Below, piece by piece: positions 1 through 7,345 of a stretch of DNA of 28,880 nt. Source of the DNA: Anaerolineales bacterium UBA2317 (lineage in GTDB: Bacteria; Chloroflexota; Anaerolineae; Anaerolineales; Villigracilaceae); NCBI GenBank assembly GCA_002345215.1, contig DDVH01000059.1, positions 28,179 to 57,058 on the forward strand, written 5' to 3'. Made by a program: the position numbers and the translations under genes. Within the stretch, counting starts at the first letter, position 1. Every line of letters begins with the position of its first letter. The notes beneath the pieces were generated by a model. It searched no databases. It had not been told where the DNA came from and worked only from the letters and a program-made list of their open reading frames with translations.

Positions 1-2234
1 GAACTTCTTGAAAGTTTATGTGCAGTTTGAGCAATATCTACAGCGGCTTCCTCTAAATTTTCAGCTTGAATAATTTGATTACTCAAACGATACAACAACG
101 ATGTGATTCGTAACGATGAACGCAATTCTTGTTGAAGCCAAGTGCTTTCAAACGCACCTGCGGCTTGAATGGCGAGCAATTCAGCAAGTGATTCATCATT
201 TTCGGTGAAAAAAACTTCGTTTTGTTTTCCGAATGCAAAAATTGCACCAATATTCACTTGGTGCCAACGAATTGGAATTGCAATCATGCTTCTTAAATTT
301 GTGCTGTCAATTGTTAAGTGAGATGTAGCCGGGTATTTGCGCACATCCCGAATACGAAAAGGTTGAATGGCTTGAAAAATAATTTGCAACAAACCTTCTG
401 AGTTGAGTGATTTTTCTAAAGACTCTAACAGATGTGGTGCATTGCCTGATGAAGAACTTTGAATAAAATTTCTTTCTTGCCCTAATTGGATATGAACAAA
501 CGTGAAGCGTGCTTGTAAGATTTCTCTCGTAACAGATGCCACATCGCGTGCGGTGGAATTCGGGTCAACCACAGAGGAAAACTGACTGCCCGCCTGAATC
601 AGATTCATTAACCTTTGATGATATCCAGAGCGTTCCCACGCGCGGATTAATTCCGCGGCAACCGCTTCTGCTAACCCAACATCAATACTGCTGAAAGCGT
701 TTAATTGCTCGCTATTAAATGCAATCATGCCATGCACATGCCCATTTGATATTAATGGAATCACAACTGCTGATAAACTATTTTCACTTTCAAACTGAAT
801 GTAATCAGGGTCTCTTCTTAAGTCATTGACTATTTGAGTTTTTCGTTGACGAAAAGCTCTGCCGATTAATCCAGTAGTGGCACTTTGGCGATACCCAGGT
901 GGAGCCAGGTTAATTTTTTCACCCGCCGCGGCAAGCATCATAAATTCCTGACTTTCAGGTTCATGTACAAATACACATGCCAAAGAACAACTTAATGCCC
1001 GTTCTAATGTATTTACCACTAGTTGTGCCGCCACAGGTTGATCTAATTGATTTTCAAGTTGCTGACTTAATTCCATTAATAGAGTTAATTGCGCATTACG
1101 CTTTTTTTCATTTGCAATCTGTTGAGAGAGTACATTTAATTGGTCCGCTTGCGCAGTCAATTTGATGCGTGCACCTTCTCTCAAATGAATAAACGGTTTA
1201 ACATATTTCCCAAACTTTGTATTCCAAATTGAAAGTGAATCATCTATGTTTTCATCATTTTTTTCTGTATCATCTTCGGTTCCGCTTAATTCTTTCATCA
1301 ACTTGTTCATGGTGATAATAATGGTCACCCCTTCAATATAGACTACCACTGTAAAGAGAGTAAAGAATATGAATGACAATCCGTGAGCTGACACTAAGGC
1401 ATTATTCTGAGCCCCTATTGATTGGTCTAACACAAATAACAATGCACTGATAAATATCAACACCGTTAATTCGATCGTACAGGCAATCATAATAATACGC
1501 CGCCCTAGAATATCCCCATCTGGCAATCGGATTTGCTTCCAGGGGAGTAAATCGCCAATCAAAATCATCCCAATCAAAACAATTGGCACAATTAAATTTG
1601 CACCATATATTGTCGGCACAAACATAAAACACCATACTATCCATGGTATCGCTTGTAAGCGTAAAACATATTTACTATATTTAGGAAAGATGATTAGTAC
1701 GCTTGCGGCAATAAACGAAAGAATAAAAAACGCGCCACTTACATATGGAATATAGTTTGGCAATTTCAAGAGGGTTGGATCTAATTTTGCAACTGCTAGA
1801 AAGATACCTGTAGCAAAGCCTGCCAATACAAAGGTGAAGTTTAATATGTCAAAGCCGAAGAAGCGTGTTGAAGTGGAGATAAAAATTACAACAACTTGCA
1901 TCAACCCAGTGAAAAAAAGAACCGTGGCTTCCACCCAAAATCCATTGTCTAAATACAAAATGGAAAACAAAATCAAAAGAACACTTGAAATACCTTGAGT
2001 CAACCGCACCCGCCAAGTTGACAAACTTAATACGGTTAGAGTTTGTAATAACAATGCTATTGTAAAGCTGGCAATACCCAAAGCCATTACTAGCCAAACG
2101 GGCAGCCTAGGCGGAACGATATTTAATAACCTCGGAATCAGCAACAAGCCGACTCCCATTCCGCCTAATAATAATGAAGCGACAATATTAAAATTATTTT
2201 CTGATGGGTGACGCATTGGGCTAGAGGATAGCAT
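1..2234 (-). CDS. Membrane sensor protein with GAF domains (C-terminus beyond window)
   Basis: Reading the minus strand from the ATG at 2234 gives 744 uninterrupted codons to the window edge. About ten hydrophobic segments fill roughly the first 305 residues. A charged linker follows, then a coiled-coil-like stretch (about 360-385), two GAF-type domains (about 385-525 and 535-690) and the start of a third. GAF domains bind small ligands or act as signalling modules; this layout is usual for sensor kinases, cyclases or phosphodiesterases. The output domain would lie outside the window, so the enzymatic class cannot be given. A second ATG at 2216 is an equally possible start; neither has a clear Shine-Dalgarno sequence. 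The gene is divergent from the purine nucleoside phosphorylase gene, with about 115 bp between them. Confidence 0.8.
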   Translation of the reverse strand, partial: MLSSSPMRHPSENNFNIVASLLLGGMGVGLLLIPRLLNIVPPRLPVWLVMALGIASFTIALLLQTLTVLSLSTWRVRLTQGISSVLLILFSILYLDNGFWVEATVLFFTGLMQVVVIFISTSTRFFGFDILNFTFVLAGFATGIFLAVAKLDPTLLKLPNYIPYVSGAFFILSFIAASVLIIFPKYSKYVLRLQAIPWIVWCFMFVPTIYGANLIVPIVLIGMILIGDLLPWKQIRLPDGDILGRRIIMIACTIELTVLIFISALLFVLDQSIGAQNNALVSAHGLSFIFFTLFTVVVYIEGVTIIITMNKLMKELSGTEDDTEKNDENIDDSLSIWNTKFGKYVKPFIHLREGARIKLTAQADQLNVLSQQIANEKKRNAQLTLLMELSQQLENQLDQPVAAQLVVNTLERALSCSLACVFVHEPESQEFMMLAAAGEKINLAPPGYRQSATTGLIGRAFRQRKTQIVNDLRRDPDYIQFESENSLSAVVIPLISNGHVHGMIAFNSEQLNAFSSIDVGLAEAVAAELIRAWERSGYHQRLMNLIQAGSQFSSVVDPNSTARDVASVTREILQARFTFVHIQLGQERNFIQSSSSGNAPHLLESLEKSLNSEGLLQIIFQAIQPFRIRDVRKYPATSHLTIDSTNLRSMIAIPIRWHQVNIGAIFAFGKQNEVFFTENDESLAELLAIQAAGAFESTWLQQELRSSLRITSLLYRLSNQIIQAENLEEAAVDIAQTAHKLSRS

Positions 2235-2277
2235 AAGAGACAAAATTTATCTACTCTTAAAAAGCATGTATGATTTC

Positions 2278-2286
2278 TGATATAAT
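2278..2286 (+). promoter_or_regulatory. Extended -10 promoter for the ten-gene run
   Basis: TGATATAAT is a perfect -10 hexamer (2281-2286) with an upstream TG one base away, the extended -10 pattern. No good -35 is visible at 16-18 bp, which fits an extended -10 promoter. Transcription would start near 2293, giving a leader of about 58 nt before the phosphorylase ATG at 2351. Confidence 0.5.
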
Positions 2287-2292
2287 TCTTTC

Positions 2293-2347
2293 GCAAGTCG
2301 GCTATTGGGGTTACAGCCATTTGCAAATTTTATGAAGATAGGTTTGC
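2293..2347 (+). promoter_or_regulatory. Possible alternative hairpins in the pnp leader
   Basis: Two short pairings overlap. GCAA/GGCT (2293-2296, 2300-2303) can pair with AGCC/TTGC (2315-2318, 2321-2324). GCAAAT (2323-2328) can instead pair with GTTTGC (2342-2347), directly before the start codon. They share bases 2323-2324, so they compete. The stems are short and could be chance; no known riboswitch consensus is recognised. Confidence 0.2.
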
Positions 2348-2350
2348 CAA

Positions 2351-3187
2351 ATGCAAAAATTTATTTCCCTTAACCAAATTGATGAAATTGCACAGAAGAT
2401 TAAAAGTCAAATTTCGATTCAACCCATTGCTGGGATTATTCTCGGTTCAGGGCTTAACGGGTTAGCTGATTCAGTCGCGGATGCAGTTTATATCCCCTAC
2501 AGCGATTTGCCGAATTTTCCTGTTTCTACTGTGCATGGGCATGTCGGTAGATTTGTGATTGGGAAATTAGAAGATAAACCCGTGATGGTGATGCAAGGAC
2601 GGATTCATTATTACGAAGGTTACACAATGGGAGAATGCACTCTCCCCGTAAGAGTCATGCAGAGGTTAAACATCCCAAGCCTCATTGTCACGAATGCGGC
2701 GGGTGGTGTCAATCCAGATTTTTCGCCCGGCGATGTCATGCTCATCACTGACCAATTAAATCTAATGGGTATGTCTGGATTAAATCCTTTAATGGGACCC
2801 AATTTAGATGAAATTGGACCTCGCTTCCCAGATATGAGTCAACCGTATGATAAAGTTTTATGTGATTTGACTCGCAAAGTTGCTAAAGAAAATGGAATTG
2901 GTTTACAAGAAGGTGTATATGCAGGTTTGAGTGGACCTTCATTTGAATCCCCTGCTGATTTGAGATTTTTGCGTTTAATCGGTGTTGATGCCGTTGGTAT
3001 GTCTACTGTGCCTGAAGTCATTGTGGCTCGGCATGGCAATATGCGTGCATTGGGTCTTTCTGGCATTAGTAACAAAGCCAATTTAGATGGTTCGACGATT
3101 ACAACACATGAAGAAGTAATTGAAGCGGGTAAAGTGATTACGCCAAAAATTGAAAAAATTATTCGCGGTGTATTACGCGGACTTTAA
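2351..3187 (+). CDS. punA: Purine nucleoside phosphorylase (trimeric PNP/MTAP family)
   Basis: The 278-residue product has the length and motif order of trimeric PNP, which splits purine (deoxy)nucleosides with phosphate to free base and (deoxy)ribose-1-phosphate in cytosolic purine salvage. Visible motifs: GIILGSGLNG (about 28-37, phosphate loop), MQGRIHYYEGY (81-91; Arg84, His86), VTNAAGGVN (113-121), SGPSFESPAD (194-203; Glu199), VGMSTVPEV (215-223; Met217, Ser218) and SNKA (240-243; Asn241). These track human PNP Ser33, Arg84, His86, Glu201, Met219, Ser220 and Asn243 almost position for position. Asn241 favours 6-oxopurines (inosine, guanosine) over methylthioadenosine. It is first in the gene run, and the next gene starts 12 bp after its stop. 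Confidence 0.95.
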   Translation: MQKFISLNQIDEIAQKIKSQISIQPIAGIILGSGLNGLADSVADAVYIPYSDLPNFPVSTVHGHVGRFVIGKLEDKPVMVMQGRIHYYEGYTMGECTLPVRVMQRLNIPSLIVTNAAGGVNPDFSPGDVMLITDQLNLMGMSGLNPLMGPNLDEIGPRFPDMSQPYDKVLCDLTRKVAKENGIGLQEGVYAGLSGPSFESPADLRFLRLIGVDAVGMSTVPEVIVARHGNMRALGLSGISNKANLDGSTITTHEEVIEAGKVITPKIEKIIRGVLRGL

Positions 3188-3199
3188 GATAAATCTCCC

Positions 3200-3880
3200 A
3201 TGGTAGAGTTTTATAGATTTCTCGACACCTACGAGGCGTTGATTTATATTTTGTTGGCAATTGGCGGTTTGTTTTCATTCCGTTGGTTGTGGCGTTCTTG
3301 GCGTGAATGGCGCATTGCTGTTTTTAGTTTAGAAAAAGAATTTTCGTCTCGTCGTTTGGCGCGTTCAACTGCTATTTCTGCATTAATTGTGATTTTGTTT
3401 TGCGCAGAATTTTTTATTGCTTCATTTATCATCCCCGGTTTGCCATCTGATTTTTTTGTGGCAACCCCTACATTAGATTTTATATCTACACCAACTGGCA
3501 CACTTTCACCAGAAATGCAAACACAATTTGCAATTGCGCCTGCCGGCACAGAAGCCCTCAATGCCAGTGGATGTGTTCCCAATCAATTAATTCTCACATT
3601 CCCTGAAGCAGGTGATGAAATTTCAGGTGCAATAGAATTAACGGGTACAGTCAATATTCCCAACTTTGGTTTTTATAAATATGAAGTTGCTCCTGCTGGC
3701 AGTGAAATATGGGCAACCATTGCGGCTGGGCGGAATGTTGTTAATGAAGGTCCACTTGGCAGATGGGATACAACCGCGCTAACCCCCGGCGATTATCAAC
3801 TTCGACTCGTTGTCGTTGATAATGAAGGTATCGAATTACCGGCTTGTATCGTACCTGTTCGAGTCACATCTTTGCAGTAA
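3200..3880 (+). CDS. Two-helix membrane protein with extracytoplasmic Ig-like domain, function unknown
   Basis: I do not recognise a named family for this 226-residue protein. It has a hydrophobic segment at about 14-32, a basic stretch rich in Arg and Trp (about 27-50), and a second hydrophobic segment at about 56-78. A Thr/Pro-rich linker follows, then a beta-rich C-terminal domain (about 115-225). The end of that domain, with its TPGDYQLRLVVVDNEG stretch, resembles immunoglobulin-like or fibronectin-like folds common in envelope proteins. The basic loop between the helices should be cytoplasmic (positive-inside rule), putting the C-terminal domain outside. Spacing of 12 bp after the phosphorylase and 39 bp before the acetyltransferase gene suggests co-transcription. 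Confidence 0.8.
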   Translation: MVEFYRFLDTYEALIYILLAIGGLFSFRWLWRSWREWRIAVFSLEKEFSSRRLARSTAISALIVILFCAEFFIASFIIPGLPSDFFVATPTLDFISTPTGTLSPEMQTQFAIAPAGTEALNASGCVPNQLILTFPEAGDEISGAIELTGTVNIPNFGFYKYEVAPAGSEIWATIAAGRNVVNEGPLGRWDTTALTPGDYQLRLVVVDNEGIELPACIVPVRVTSLQ

Positions 3881-3919
3881 ACTTATACTGTTATCAAAAT
3901 TTATTAATAGGAATTATTT

Positions 3920-4459
3920 ATGTCTGAAATACAACTTCGTCCTACGGTTGCTACTGATTTACAAAAACTGATGGCGCTAGAACATAATACAAATAGTGAA
4001 TCAGTTTGGCAGTTGGAATTGAAGCGAAATACAGGTCAAGTCTCTGCTACATTTCGCGAAGTCCGTTTGCCGCGTTCAATCCAAGTGGAATATCCACACA
4101 ACAAATTTGCATTGGCAGATGATTGGGTCAGAAAATCTATGATGTATACTGCAATCATGAACAATGACCAAGTGGGGTATTTAAGTTTGTTAGAAAGAGG
4201 AACCGCCTCTGTCGTGTGGATAACTGATTTGGTCGTGGACGCATCTTTCCGTCGCCGCGGCGTTGCCTCTGCTTTGCTAGCTTCTGCACAAGGCTGGGCT
4301 GAAACACGTCAACACCGCCGTTTGATTCTTGAAATGCAATCAAAAAATTTACCCGCCATTCGTTTGGCACAAAAATTTGGCTATGAATTCTGCGGGTATA
4401 ATGACCATTATTATCTTAATCAAGACGTGGCGTTATTCTTTTCAAAAACTCTGAAATAA
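3920..4459 (+). CDS. GNAT-family N-acetyltransferase
   Basis: The 179-residue protein has the GNAT fold signature. The segment WITDLVVDASF (100-110) is the beta4 strand, followed by the acetyl-CoA pyrophosphate loop RRRGVASALL (111-120), a match to the Arg/Gln-x-x-Gly-x-Gly/Ala motif A. NLPAIRLAQKFGYEFCGY (143-160) is motif B with the usual xxxFYxKxGF-like end. Such enzymes transfer acetyl from acetyl-CoA to an amine; the substrate cannot be told from sequence. Weak SD (AGGAA) lies before the ATG. Confidence 0.85.
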   Translation: MSEIQLRPTVATDLQKLMALEHNTNSESVWQLELKRNTGQVSATFREVRLPRSIQVEYPHNKFALADDWVRKSMMYTAIMNNDQVGYLSLLERGTASVVWITDLVVDASFRRRGVASALLASAQGWAETRQHRRLILEMQSKNLPAIRLAQKFGYEFCGYNDHYYLNQDVALFFSKTLK

Positions 4460-4493
4460 AATTGATTCAGATGATTTTATTAAAAGGCACTGT

Positions 4494-6410
4494 ATGATAG
4501 TAGACTGGGCTGCAACATTGCTTACGGGGATAAAAACACTCAATCAGATATTAACGGCGGGGATTGCCATCACCGCCTTTTCGCTTTTTCTTTATGCACT
4601 CTCATTCAACTTAAGAGATAGAGTTGCTCGTTCATTCGCAATTATCTTATTGTGCGTTGTTGTTGTATTTACAGCCAAAGCCCTGCAAGATAATTCTGTC
4701 TCCATTCGTGCGCGTGATGTTTTGATGCGCTTGCAATGGTTTGGTTTAGTTTTTTTACCAGCCGCATATTTACATTTATCCGATGCCCTGTTAGTAACAG
4801 CAGGTCGTCCATCACGCGGGCGCCGACGCATTGCAGTTCGTATGATGTATGCAATTGCATGTGGATTTTTGATTTTGCTTGGGACTGGAAATTTACTCGG
4901 TGATATTGTCCCAAATGGACAACCCGCCCCATACCTTCAACGCACAGTTTGGACAGAAATTTTTACAATCTTCTACATCTCTGCCATGATATGGGCAGGG
5001 ATTAACTTCGTCCGTGCTTATAGCTTGATGTTGACTCGTTCCGGTCGCCGCCGCATGATTTACCTGATGGCTGGTGCCACCGCGCCGGCCTTAGGCTCAT
5101 TCCCATACTTGATGTTTGGTTATAGTTTCGCCGCTCAACATCAATATATTTTTTGGACGACTGCTACAGTTATCAATGCAATCGTTGCTGTGTTAGTGAT
5201 TGTGATGGCTTACGCAGTTGCTTTCTTTGGCGTTTCATGGCCCGACCGTGTGATTAAGAGTCGTTTATTCAAATGGATTATGCGTGGACCAGTAACTGCC
5301 TCCGCGACATTAGCCATGATGACCGTAGTTCGTCGAGGCGGTGAATTTTTCGGCACGCCTTATAATGCCTTTGTCCCATTTACAGTTGTTGCCATGGTAT
5401 TGCTGATGGAACATGCTATTACATTTGCTGCACCACTTTGGGAGCGTTGGTTATTTTTTGGGCGAGACCGTAAAGAATTAGTTTTGCTTCAAAATATAGA
5501 GGAACGTTTACTAACACAAAGTGACTTGCAACAATTCCTTGAGGCGATTCTAGCGGCGGTGAGAGACCATTTGCAATCGCCTTCTGCATTTGTCGCCGCA
5601 TTAGATGATGAAACATTATCCCCAATTGTTGTGGCGGGCAATCGCTCTATGCTAGACCAAGATGGGCTGACAGAAGCATTGAATCACGTCAATGGTGACC
5701 CGCGCCATGAATTTCAATGGGGAAATTTTTGGATATTGCCTTTATTCCGCCGTAGAACCTCTAGTATGGATAGAGACGAGATGCCACCATTGATAGGTTT
5801 GCTGGGTGTGGCACACAATGACAAACAAAAAAATATGGAATATGACCAACGCGAAGCCTTATGGTTACTTGCTGACCGTGCCGCGATTGCTTTGGAAGAC
5901 CGCCAATTACAACAAAGCGTATTTCGTTCGTTGGCAGATATTCAGCCGCAAGTAGAAATGATTCAACGTATGCGTGCTGTCGGGCGATATGATTCGCGTG
6001 TTAATTTATTAGCAGAAGAAGCAGCATTGCAAGAAGCCGATTTAGCAAACTGGGTCAAAGATGCGTTAACGCATTATTGGGGCGGACCGAAATTTACAAA
6101 TAATCCATTGATTAAGTTACAAGTAGTACAAGACTTAATCACACAAGAAGATGGCAACCCTGCCAACGCTTTGCGGTTATTATTACGCCGTGCCGTGGAC
6201 CAAGTGAAACCGCGCGGCGATAGAAAATTTACAACTGAATGGATTTTGTATAACATTCTTGAAATGAAATTTATTGAAGGTCGTAAAGTGCGTGATGTTG
6301 CCGCACGTTTGGCAATGTCTGAAGCGGATTTATACCGCAAGCAAAGAATCGCGATTGAAGCCGTTGCCAAAACAATTCTTGAAATGGAAACGGAATTGCA
6401 GAATCAATAA
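4494..6410 (+). CDS. Membrane protein with GAF domain and C-terminal helix-turn-helix
   Basis: The 638-residue protein has about nine hydrophobic segments in residues 20-316, resembling the 7TM-type sensory region of some histidine kinases. A GAF-like domain (about 330-475) follows, then a helical region (475-590). The C-terminal segment 593-627 (GRKVRDVAARLAMSEADLYR and onward) reads as a helix-turn-helix like sigma-70 region 4 or LuxR-type DNA-binding helices. No histidine kinase, GGDEF or HD-GYP motif is present. It may be a membrane-anchored one-component regulator; the HTH could alternatively mediate protein contacts. Its stop overlaps a possible ATG of the next gene (TAATG), suggesting coupling. 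A weak AAAGG precedes the ATG. Confidence 0.8.
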   Translation: MIVDWAATLLTGIKTLNQILTAGIAITAFSLFLYALSFNLRDRVARSFAIILLCVVVVFTAKALQDNSVSIRARDVLMRLQWFGLVFLPAAYLHLSDALLVTAGRPSRGRRRIAVRMMYAIACGFLILLGTGNLLGDIVPNGQPAPYLQRTVWTEIFTIFYISAMIWAGINFVRAYSLMLTRSGRRRMIYLMAGATAPALGSFPYLMFGYSFAAQHQYIFWTTATVINAIVAVLVIVMAYAVAFFGVSWPDRVIKSRLFKWIMRGPVTASATLAMMTVVRRGGEFFGTPYNAFVPFTVVAMVLLMEHAITFAAPLWERWLFFGRDRKELVLLQNIEERLLTQSDLQQFLEAILAAVRDHLQSPSAFVAALDDETLSPIVVAGNRSMLDQDGLTEALNHVNGDPRHEFQWGNFWILPLFRRRTSSMDRDEMPPLIGLLGVAHNDKQKNMEYDQREALWLLADRAAIALEDRQLQQSVFRSLADIQPQVEMIQRMRAVGRYDSRVNLLAEEAALQEADLANWVKDALTHYWGGPKFTNNPLIKLQVVQDLITQEDGNPANALRLLLRRAVDQVKPRGDRKFTTEWILYNILEMKFIEGRKVRDVAARLAMSEADLYRKQRIAIEAVAKTILEMETELQNQ

Positions 6411-6421
6411 TGGAGAAGCGC

Positions 6422-7342
6422 ATGATTGAAGAAAAATCACGCGAACAGGATTTGACGCCAATCATTGATGAAGGCTGGTGGGAATCTGTGTTGGCGGAAG
6501 AAGGATGCCTCACGACGCCGAATCATGCCCACGTTAAGGATGAGGCGAAAAAGATTTCCATCAATTGGAATCAGGCAAAAGAGTTATATCAACAAGATAA
6601 AATTGTGCAACTAAATGTAACGGGGCATAATCGCGGTGGGTTGTTGGTTGAAAGCACTGATTTATATGGCTTTGTGCCTTTTTCACATTTGATTGAATTT
6701 TGCCAAAAAGAAAATGCTGAGATTAATTTTGAAGCGTATCTTGGTAAAACGTTAAATTTAAAAATTATTGAATGCACGCCGCAAGATGATCGTGTTGTTT
6801 TTTCAGAACGAGCTGCACAAACTGAATCAGGCAAGCGTACAAAATTATTTGGTTCATTGTGTGAAGGGCAAGTTGTGCAAGGTGTTGTTACCAACATTAC
6901 TGATTTTGGTGCATTTATTGATTTAGGTGGCGCAGAAGGTTTGATTCATATTTCAGAATTATCTTGGGGACGTGTTACGCATCCATCACAAGTTTTGAAA
7001 ATTGGAAATAAAATTGAAGCGCAGGTGTTAGGTTTATCGGCAGAGCGTTGCCGTGTGGCATTAAGTTTGAAACGATTAAAACCGAATCCATGGTTGAATG
7101 CTGAAACAAATATGACCATTGGTTCAGTGCATGCAGCAAAAATTTCATGTGTGTTAACATACGGAGCGTTTGCAAAATTGTATCAATTTGAAGTGGAAGG
7201 TTTGATTCATGTTTCTGAAATTCCACACACTGAAGGTAAACCATTAAGTGAAGTTTTGAAAGAGAACGAAGAAGTGCAAGTGAAAGTGATAACACTTGAT
7301 TCAAAACATCATCGTTTGGGTTTAAGTATGAGGCTTGAATAA
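6422..7342 (+). CDS. S1 RNA-binding domain protein (three S1 repeats)
   Basis: The protein carries three OB-fold S1 repeats, at about 57-131, 146-218 and 231-306 of the 306-residue product. The second is the most canonical (VTNITDFGAFIDLGGAEGLI followed by HISELSW), the third has YGAFAKL and GLIHVSEI. S1 repeats bind single-stranded RNA; the length is about half of E. coli ribosomal S1 and similar to the shorter S1-like proteins of Gram-positive bacteria. A ribosomal S1 role or an mRNA-binding role are both possible. I place the start at the ATG at 6422 because GGAG at 6412-6415 is 6 nt upstream. The ATG at 6410, overlapping the previous stop, would add four residues but has no SD. Confidence 0.85.
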   Translation: MIEEKSREQDLTPIIDEGWWESVLAEEGCLTTPNHAHVKDEAKKISINWNQAKELYQQDKIVQLNVTGHNRGGLLVESTDLYGFVPFSHLIEFCQKENAEINFEAYLGKTLNLKIIECTPQDDRVVFSERAAQTESGKRTKLFGSLCEGQVVQGVVTNITDFGAFIDLGGAEGLIHISELSWGRVTHPSQVLKIGNKIEAQVLGLSAERCRVALSLKRLKPNPWLNAETNMTIGSVHAAKISCVLTYGAFAKLYQFEVEGLIHVSEIPHTEGKPLSEVLKENEEVQVKVITLDSKHHRLGLSMRLE

Positions 7343-7345
7343 CGA

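Noticed and set aside
2287..2350. Purine or preQ1 riboswitch before the purine nucleoside phosphorylase gene
   Set aside because: The leader is too short for the purine aptamer and none of the conserved core bases of either class are recognisable.
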